A stretch of DNA of 12,554 bases from RI-283 sp964487925 (lineage in GTDB: Bacteria > Pseudomonadota > Gammaproteobacteria > SZUA-140). This document shows, one piece after another, positions 7,872 through 12,554 of the stretch (positions are counted from its first letter, which is position 1; each line of letters starts with the position of its first letter). The position numbers were made by a program, and so were the translations under genes. The stretch covers positions 1 to 12,554 of the forward strand of contig CAZASZ010000061.1 in assembly GCA_964487925.1 (NCBI GenBank). Reading direction: 5' to 3'. The notes under the pieces are model-generated. The model had not been told where the DNA came from. It worked only from the letters and a program-made list of their open reading frames with translations, and ran no database searches.

Positions 7872-8561
7872 ATGATTTCGACCAAACAGCGCATTTTGCT
7901 GGCCTCAAGCCTATGTCTTTTCCTCATGTCCGGCGAGCTCTTCGCTGGCGAGAAGCGATATATTACCGATCAGCTTCAGATCACGCTCAGAAGTGGTGAG
8001 GGGAATCAGTTCAAGATTCTGCGTTCGCTTGTCAGCGGCACCCATGTTGAGGTGCTCGAGAGCAATCCTGACACTGGATACAGCCGGGTCGCGGTGGCGC
8101 CTGGGGTGGAGGGGTGGGTTATTACACGCTATCTCAATACCGAACCCAGTGGCCGGGAGCAGGTGGTGGCGCTACGCAAGGAACTTAGCACCGTGCGCGG
8201 CGATCGCAGCAAGCTGCGCAGTGAGAACAGCGATCTGACTCAGGCCAATCGGGACCTTAAGAAAAAACTGGGGCAGTTTGATGGCGACAATCAACGCCTT
8301 GAGAAGGAGGTCTCCACCATTCGCAGCGCCTCGGCAAGCGCCTTGGCTACTCAGGATGAGAACCGCACATTGAAACGACAGCTCGATAAACTGCAGTCCG
8401 AGCGAGATGAGGCCGTCCGTATAACCGATATCCTTAAGGATCGCGCTGACCGCGAATGGTTTATGGTCGGTGCCGGCGTTATCCTGCTTGGCATGATTCT
8501 CGGGCTTATCATTCCTAAGATCAGGTGGCGCAGGAAGTCTTCCTGGAATTCCTCTTTCTAG
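7872..8561 (+). CDS. YgiM-like envelope protein: signal peptide, SH3 domain, coiled coil, C-terminal membrane anchor (TIGR04211 type)
   Basis: The 229-residue protein has the full architecture of the SH3-and-anchor family that includes E. coli YgiM. It has a signal peptide (1-25, cleavage after ELFA), a bacterial SH3 domain (about 28-92, containing RYITDQLQITLRSGEG and GWVITRYL), a long coiled coil (about 95-193, rich in Glu, Lys, Arg and Leu), and a single membrane helix (about 196-215, FMVGAGVILLGMILGLIIP) followed by a basic tail (RWRRK). The segment before and through the helix closely matches YgiM as I remember it. It is probably a periplasmic domain held to the inner membrane; its molecular role is poorly known. 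The frame is open back to 7764, but the ATG at 7872 gives a clean signal peptide. The stop codon's G is the first base of the nested inverted repeat. Confidence 0.88.
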   Translation: MISTKQRILLASSLCLFLMSGELFAGEKRYITDQLQITLRSGEGNQFKILRSLVSGTHVEVLESNPDTGYSRVAVAPGVEGWVITRYLNTEPSGREQVVALRKELSTVRGDRSKLRSENSDLTQANRDLKKKLGQFDGDNQRLEKEVSTIRSASASALATQDENRTLKRQLDKLQSERDEAVRITDILKDRADREWFMVGAGVILLGMILGLIIPKIRWRRKSSWNSSF

Positions 8562-8687
8562 CCGAAACGCGCCGAAGCGCGTATCGTGGTGTTGGAAACA
8601 TACTAAAAATGCTCACGTACTTTGATATACGCTCCGCTTTTTCGTATGTTTCCGCCTAGCGCTGCACTGCTTGGGCGCGTTTCTGGC
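8561..8687. repeat. Nested inverted repeat filling the gap between the YgiM-like gene and proS
   Basis: Two sets of arms are nested around one centre. The outer arms are GCCGAAACGCGCCGAAGC (8561-8578) and GCTTGGGCGCGTTTCTGGC (8669-8687), complementary except for one mismatch and one extra base. The inner arms are GGAAACATACTAAAAA (8594-8609) and TTTTTCGTATGTTTCC (8638-8653), 15 of 16 paired. CGTA (8616-8619) and TACG (8628-8631) could pair at the tip. As RNA this folds into one long interrupted stem. The TTTTT in the right inner arm is not placed like a normal intrinsic-terminator tail. It may be a bidirectional terminator, a mobile miniature element (MITE) or a REP-like intergenic element. 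I see no target-site duplication and no second copy here. Confidence 0.7.
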
Positions 8688-8736
8688 CCGCTCGTTGTTA
8701 ATCATCAGACTCTCATTAACTTAGCCTTCCTGCGGA

Positions 8737-8742
8737 TATAAT
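8737..8742 (+). promoter_or_regulatory. TATAAT box 4 bases before the proS start codon
   Basis: A consensus TATAAT at 8737-8742 ends four bases before the proS ATG (8747), and no convincing Shine-Dalgarno sequence is present between it and the gene. TTAACT (8716-8721) is a weak -35 candidate at 15-base spacing. If active, transcription would begin at about the start codon and give a leaderless mRNA. An AT-rich chance match is equally possible. Confidence 0.35.
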
Positions 8743-8746
8743 AAAC

Positions 8747-10462
8747 ATGCGCCTTTCCCGTTTTCTACTTGCCACACTCAAGGAAACCCCTGCCGACGCA
8801 GAGGTCGTGAGCCACCAGCTAATGCTGCGCGCCGGAATGATCCGGCGGCTGTCGGCCGGGTTGTACACCTGGTTGCCGATGGGGCTCAGGGTGTTACGCA
8901 AGGTCGAGGCAGTGGTTCGAGAGGAGATGAACCGTACCGGCGCGCAAGAGATTTTGATGCCTGCGATTCAGCCAGCCGAACTCTGGGAGGAATCAGGGCG
9001 TTGGGATCAATATGGTCCCGAGTTACTCCGGATACGTGATCGTCACAATCGCGCCTTCTGCTTCGGTCCCACGCATGAAGAGATCATCACGGACCTGATC
9101 CGGGGCGAGGTGCGCAGCTATCGACAGTTGCCGGCCACGTTCTATCAAATCCAGACTAAGTTTCGTGATGAGATTCGGCCTCGTTTCGGGATCATGCGGT
9201 CGCGCGAGTTCCTCATGAAGGACGCCTACTCCTTCCATATCGATCAGGACAGCCTGCGACAGACTTATGAAGTCATGTTCGATTGCTACACGCGCATCTT
9301 TACGCGCCTCGGTCTCGACTTTCGGCCTGTGCTGGCAGACAGCGGTGCGATCGGTGGCAAATTGTCCCATGAATTCCATGTCTTGGCCGATGCAGGCGAG
9401 GACGTCATTGCCTGTTCCGACGCTGGCGACTATGCCGCCAACGTAGAGTTGGCGCCTACGTTGCCTCCGACCGATTCCCGGCCCGCGCCCGGGCGGATGA
9501 TGGAACGCGTTGCGACGCCCGGGCAGGAGAGTATTGCGGCCGTATCGGAGTTCCTGGGTGTCGATGCCTCTCAATGTATCAAAACATTGTTGGTCAAGGG
9601 CGCCGGTCAACCGGTCGTCGCCTTGGTCCTGCGCGGCGATCACGTCCTCAATGAGATCAAGGCCGCAAAGTTTGAGCAGGTGGCCAGTCCCCTTACGATG
9701 GCGACGCCGGAGGAAATTCTGGAAGCCATTGGTTGCCGGCAGGGTTCGATCGGCCCGGTCGGTCTCGATATCCCTGTGGTTGTGGATCATGGCGCAGCCC
9801 AGATCGCCGATTTTGTTTGCGGCGCCAACCTGGATGGTGAACACCTGACCGGGGTCAATTGGGGGCGGGATCTGCCTGAGCCGCAATGCGCAGACCTGCG
9901 CGAGGTCGTGGCTGGAGACCCCAGCCCTGACGGTAACGGCACGCTGGTTCTGAGGCGCGGCATTGAGGTCGGCCATATCTTCCAACTTGGCGATAAATAT
10001 TCCAGCGCCATGTCGGCCAGCTGTCTCGACGAGACGGGTCGGGCCGTGACCATGACCATGGGCTGCTATGGTATCGGGGTATCCCGTGTCGTCGCGGCTG
10101 CTATCGAACAACATCATGACGCACGAGGGATTGTTTGGCCCGAGGCCATGGCGCCTTTCTCGGTAGGGCTGCTGCCAATCAATATGCACAAGTCGCAACG
10201 GTTGCGCGAGTATGCCGAGGGCCTGTACCAACGGCTGCTTGATGCAGGCATCGAATGCATGTTTGATGATCGCAGCGAACGCCCCGGGGCGATGTTTGCG
10301 AACCTGGAGCTGATCGGTATTCCCCATCGTCTGGTCTTGTCCGAAAAGGGACTGGATGCGGGCGTCATAGAATACAAGCACCGGCAGGGTGCCGACAGCG
10401 AGGATCTCCCGCTTGATGACCTCCTGGAACATCTTCGTGAACGGATGGCCGATCACGCCTGA
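8747..10462 (+). CDS. proS: Prolyl-tRNA synthetase (bacterial type, with editing domain)
   Basis: ProS is a class II aminoacyl-tRNA synthetase that charges tRNA-Pro with proline. The 571 residues nearly equal the E. coli enzyme. Landmarks: RLSRFLLATLKETPADAEVVSHQLMLRAG at the N-terminus (first 20: MRLSRFLLATLKETPADAEV), LSAGLYTWLPMGLRV (35-49), FGPTHEE (106-112), class II motif 2 with FRDEIRPRFGIMRSREFLMKDA starting at 139, an editing (INS) domain at about 224-407 with CIKTLLVKGAG and RGDHVLNEIKA, and motif 3 GCYGIGVSR at 439-447. The anticodon-binding domain occupies the C-terminal 110 residues. The ATG at 8747 matches the family N-terminus but lacks a clear ribosome site; a TATAAT lies just upstream. 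The 3' end is overlapped by the lytic transglycosylase gene. Confidence 0.97.
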   Translation: MRLSRFLLATLKETPADAEVVSHQLMLRAGMIRRLSAGLYTWLPMGLRVLRKVEAVVREEMNRTGAQEILMPAIQPAELWEESGRWDQYGPELLRIRDRHNRAFCFGPTHEEIITDLIRGEVRSYRQLPATFYQIQTKFRDEIRPRFGIMRSREFLMKDAYSFHIDQDSLRQTYEVMFDCYTRIFTRLGLDFRPVLADSGAIGGKLSHEFHVLADAGEDVIACSDAGDYAANVELAPTLPPTDSRPAPGRMMERVATPGQESIAAVSEFLGVDASQCIKTLLVKGAGQPVVALVLRGDHVLNEIKAAKFEQVASPLTMATPEEILEAIGCRQGSIGPVGLDIPVVVDHGAAQIADFVCGANLDGEHLTGVNWGRDLPEPQCADLREVVAGDPSPDGNGTLVLRRGIEVGHIFQLGDKYSSAMSASCLDETGRAVTMTMGCYGIGVSRVVAAAIEQHHDARGIVWPEAMAPFSVGLLPINMHKSQRLREYAEGLYQRLLDAGIECMFDDRSERPGAMFANLELIGIPHRLVLSEKGLDAGVIEYKHRQGADSEDLPLDDLLEHLRERMADHA

Positions 10463-11057
10463 ACGACGCCTCGTCGGCATCTTCCTGGCTGTCTGTCTGA
10501 CGACTGCCGGGGTGCCTGTGGCTGATGCTACGGAAGGATATTCCGCGTTCTGTATTGGCTGTCAGGTCGACGCCGAATTGCGGGACCGCCTGCTTGCCGC
10601 TGTTGAGGATGCCGGTTTCATCGATCGATTCGATGCCGAGGTTTGGCTCAGCGACATGTCTCAACGCCTGGGCGCCCGTATTCCCGATCATGCGTCGCGG
10701 CTCCGTCTGCTGCGCCTGATTCACCGTGAGGCCCGCCGCGCCGGTCTGACCCCTGAACTCGTGCTGGCCGTGATCGACGTCGAGAGCGGCTTCGATCGCT
10801 GGGCGGTATCCTCGGCCGGCGCTCAGGGTCTGATGCAGATAATGCCGTTCTGGCTGCGGGAGATCGGTCATCCCGATGACAGCCTCCAGGAGGTCGATAC
10901 CAATCTGCGCATGGGTTGCGCAATCCTTCGATATTATCTTGATCGCGAGCATGGCGACCTGCGTCGCGCACTGGGGCGATACAATGGGAACGTGACCGGA
11001 AATCGATATCCGGAGCGCGTTTTTCAAGCCCTTCGCACTCGTTGGTATCGGCGCTGA
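10437..11057 (+). CDS. Secreted lytic transglycosylase (SLT domain)
   Basis: This enzyme cleaves peptidoglycan between N-acetylmuramic acid and N-acetylglucosamine in the periplasm. The SLT signature is clear: AVIDVESGFDRWAVSSAGAQ beginning near residue 111 with the catalytic Glu at 116, GLMQIMPFW (131-139), the DTNLRMGCAILRYYL segment, and RYNGN in place of the usual AYN near the end. Numbering assumes a GTG start at 10437, which gives 206 residues and a signal peptide (ITPERR, then a hydrophobic stretch LVGIFLAVCLTTAG, cleavage near VADA). Upstream ATGs at 10389 and 10416 are in frame but would add non-signal residues inside proS. The GTG overlaps proS by 26 bases, implying coupled expression. 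Just after the signal peptide is a Cys-x-x-Cys pair (FCIGC). The length is short, so this is a single catalytic domain with no LysM visible. Confidence 0.9.
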   Translation: MNGWPITPERRLVGIFLAVCLTTAGVPVADATEGYSAFCIGCQVDAELRDRLLAAVEDAGFIDRFDAEVWLSDMSQRLGARIPDHASRLRLLRLIHREARRAGLTPELVLAVIDVESGFDRWAVSSAGAQGLMQIMPFWLREIGHPDDSLQEVDTNLRMGCAILRYYLDREHGDLRRALGRYNGNVTGNRYPERVFQALRTRWYRR

Positions 11058-11185
11058 AGACCCGTCTTCTGTCCTGACATCGCAGAAATCCTCAGAACGG
11101 CCGATATCTAAGCTAAGGGGTGCCCATTTCAACCAAGGGCGCATGCGAGCGACATACAAGGTATTCGGCGAGGCAGGGGGAGTAG

Positions 11186-12082
11186 ATGTTTGGTTATATC
11201 ACAGGCAAGGTCAAACCGGAGGTCAGTGAAGAGGTAGCCTCACTTATGGCCGCAGAGCAGGTGGCGGCGGTCATGGAGCACTTTCAGGTTGGGGGCAAGA
11301 TCCGCTATTCGCCGGATTATCGACCCGAGGTCACGATGGATTCGTTGATTATCGCCTATGGGATCAATAATCACCTGATCTACGCACAGAGAGACATCCG
11401 CCTCGATACCAGTGGCAAGCAGCCCACACTGCTGATTGATGATGATTGGAAGGACCGTCCTATTCCCGAGATTCGGCGCTTCTGTATCATCCTGCCCGAC
11501 ATCGGCAATCTCGAGAATGTTTTGGATTACGATACCCGCGTCAGGGTGCACAACGGTGGCCAGCTACAGCGCGGCGATCGGATTACGCTGATGTCCCTGT
11601 ATGCAAATCAAGGTCTGCCGCACGTCGATACCACCGTCCGTAAACGCGTGACGTTGCGCGACGGATATTATGCCAACCATTCCGTAATTGTCCTCGAGGT
11701 GGATACGAACACGCTGCGCATGGTCGATCAGCGTCAGCACTATCGGATCAGGACCGAATTACCCGTGACGATCCGTCTCGCCGACGAGAGTATGGCGCGA
11801 CGATGCAATCTCGTGGATTTTTCGGAGAATTCTTTGCGTTTGACCTTCGATGAAGCGGATATGGAAGTGCCTGCCCTGGGTCGCCAGAAGGTCTTTATCA
11901 ATATCGACCTTGAGGAACAGCATAAGTCCTTCACGCTGCAGGCGAAGGCAATCCGCAAGGGAGAGGATTTTGCCGTCATGCGCCTAACCCATGTGCAGCA
12001 GGGCGATGAATTCGTCGAGTTGGGCCTGCTCGAGGCCCTGGATATCAAGGCAAGTCTCCTTCAGCGTCCCGAAACGCGATAG
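11186..12082 (+). CDS. PilZ-domain protein, putative c-di-GMP effector
   Basis: The 298-residue protein has a C-terminal PilZ-like domain (about 178-290) after a 150-residue N-terminal domain that I do not recognise, an arrangement like YcgR-type effectors. The c-di-GMP-binding signature is visible as DQRQHYRIR with Arg183 and Arg187 (RxxxR), then NLVDFSENSLRL with Asp211 and Ser213. The usual Gly of DxSxxG is Ser216 here. No signal peptide or membrane helix is seen, so it is cytoplasmic. Two nearly adjacent features support the start: a strong GGGGGAG ribosome site (about 11176-11182), and no other in-frame ATG close by. It stands 128 bases after the transglycosylase, likely with its own promoter. 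No flagellar, pilus or cellulose genes are adjacent, so its target is unknown. PilZ assignment is fairly sure; actual c-di-GMP binding is inferred. Confidence 0.82.
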   Translation: MFGYITGKVKPEVSEEVASLMAAEQVAAVMEHFQVGGKIRYSPDYRPEVTMDSLIIAYGINNHLIYAQRDIRLDTSGKQPTLLIDDDWKDRPIPEIRRFCIILPDIGNLENVLDYDTRVRVHNGGQLQRGDRITLMSLYANQGLPHVDTTVRKRVTLRDGYYANHSVIVLEVDTNTLRMVDQRQHYRIRTELPVTIRLADESMARRCNLVDFSENSLRLTFDEADMEVPALGRQKVFINIDLEEQHKSFTLQAKAIRKGEDFAVMRLTHVQQGDEFVELGLLEALDIKASLLQRPETR

Positions 12083-12131
12083 ACGGTCCCTTCGCGGGCC
12101 TATATATCTGCCAAATTAAGCCGGACAAAAA

Positions 12132-12160
12132 TGGGCAGCGCCCTCTATGGGCGCTATAAT
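12132..12160 (+). promoter_or_regulatory. Promoter candidate with a perfect dyad as its spacer (operator-like)
   Basis: TGGGCA (12132-12137, 4 of 6 to the -35 consensus) and TATAAT (12155-12160, exact -10) are 17 bases apart, the optimum. The spacer is almost entirely an inverted repeat: AGCGCCC (12137-12143), loop TCTAT, GGGCGCT (12149-12155). The dyad touches the last base of the -35 and the first base of the -10, so a dimeric regulator bound there would block RNA polymerase. Transcription would start near 12167, leaving a leader of about 39 bases before the GTG at 12206. Alternatively, the hairpin could be a terminator-like stem for the PilZ gene, but no T-run follows. Confidence 0.55.
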
Positions 12161-12205
12161 CGGGGAGTCATTCCTGGTCGTGTAATGAACCCCTGAAAGG
12201 TCCTT

Positions 12206-12554
12206 GTGAATTCACCTACCGAACGTCGACCTCTTATCTTCCCCATCCTCCTGCTTGGCCTGCTGGCCCTGGTGGGACCATGTATGGCCGCATTATCACC
12301 CCTGACCACTTTTTGGACTTCCAACGGCGATGTCCACCAGGTTGTGGCGCTTCCACCTCCAGGTGCGGGGATTGGCGTCGCTGCCGACCCGCTGGCGCCC
12401 GCGCAATCTGAGTTGGATCATCGCTATTCCAGAGTCAGGGGAACGATCCATGTGGTCGTTTCCGATGCTGCCGGAGGGTGGTATATCGGCGGCGACTTCG
12501 ATCAAATCGACGGCGCACCGTTCAAATACATCGCGCATCTGAATGCATCGGGAG
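12206..12554 (+). CDS. Secreted delta-60-repeat (DUF5122-type beta-propeller) protein, 3' partial
   Basis: The frame opens at a GTG (12206) with AAAGG five bases upstream (12196-12200), and it runs without a stop to the window end (116 codons). The first 29 residues are a signal peptide: NSPTERRPL, a hydrophobic core IFPILLLGLLALVG, and likely cleavage after CMAA. The segment GGWYIGGDFDQIDG followed by KYIAHLNASG (90-116) fits the delta-60 repeat pattern (GGxFxxxxGxxxxxIARLNxDG) found in large secreted or surface beta-propeller proteins of the DUF5122 family. Only the first repeat is inside the window, so size, later domains and anchoring cannot be judged. A shorter in-frame product could start at an internal ATG (12284), but it would lose the signal peptide. 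Overlapping open frames at 12330-12542 (plus) and 12296-12538 (minus) are shadows. Confidence 0.8.
   Translation, partial: MNSPTERRPLIFPILLLGLLALVGPCMAALSPLTTFWTSNGDVHQVVALPPPGAGIGVAADPLAPAQSELDHRYSRVRGTIHVVVSDAAGGWYIGGDFDQIDGAPFKYIAHLNASG

Noticed and set aside
9023..10480. 485-codon open frame on the minus strand
   Set aside because: It lies entirely antisense to proS, which has full-length family motifs. Long antisense frames are common opposite GC-rich genes, and the translation shows no recognisable domain.
11056..11069. GAAGAC/GTCTTC inverted repeat at the transglycosylase stop as a terminator
   Set aside because: It has only a 5-bp stem with a usable loop and no T-run after it.
12296..12542. 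Two short open frames at the window end (plus 12330-12542, minus 12296-12538)
   Set aside because: Both overlap the GTG-started frame at 12206, which has a ribosome site, a signal peptide and a delta-60 repeat; the other two have low-complexity, Arg/Ser-rich translations.

Overview
The window looks like an ordinary chromosomal stretch of a moderately GC-rich proteobacterium. A gammaproteobacterium is most likely: the partial GcvT reads very close to the Escherichia coli protein as I remember it, the YgiM-type SH3/anchor protein is mainly gammaproteobacterial, and ProS is the long bacterial form with an editing insert. However, the glycine decarboxylase P protein is split into two subunits, unlike in enterobacteria. 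Genus cannot be fixed from the sequence alone. All genes are on the plus strand, and no stretch longer than about 190 bases lacks a gene. I see no tRNA, rRNA, CRISPR array, insertion sequence or phage gene.

Layout. (1) 1-4997 is a glycine cleavage operon: gcvT (5' end cut off by the window), gcvH, gcvPA, a thiol peroxidase (tpx) and gcvPB. The tpx gene lies between the two P-protein subunit genes and shares 4-base ATGA stop/start overlaps with both. The L protein (lpd) and glyA are not here. (2) 5122-6060 is a PfkB-family kinase resembling the mycobacterial adenosine kinase, followed by an unrecognised small secreted protein (6079-6609). (3) 6773-7756 is galE, then 7872-8561 a YgiM-like envelope protein with an SH3 domain, a coiled coil and a membrane anchor. 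A 127-base nested inverted repeat (8561-8687) starts on its stop codon. (4) 8747-10462 is proS, overlapped at its 3' end by a secreted lytic transglycosylase (about 10437-11057). (5) 11186-12082 is a PilZ-domain protein. (6) A promoter-like site whose spacer is a perfect dyad precedes a secreted delta-60-repeat (DUF5122-type) protein that starts with GTG at 12206 and runs off the window.

Functionally, the first block oxidises glycine to CO2, ammonia and methylene-tetrahydrofolate, with a peroxidase translated together with the dehydrogenase subunits. The rest is housekeeping (adenosine salvage, UDP-galactose supply, prolyl-tRNA synthesis, cell-wall turnover, c-di-GMP sensing). I do not see a clear new defence or mobile system. 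The most notable points are the tpx insertion together with its missing resolving cysteine, the nested palindrome at 8561-8687, and the operator-like promoter at 12132-12160.
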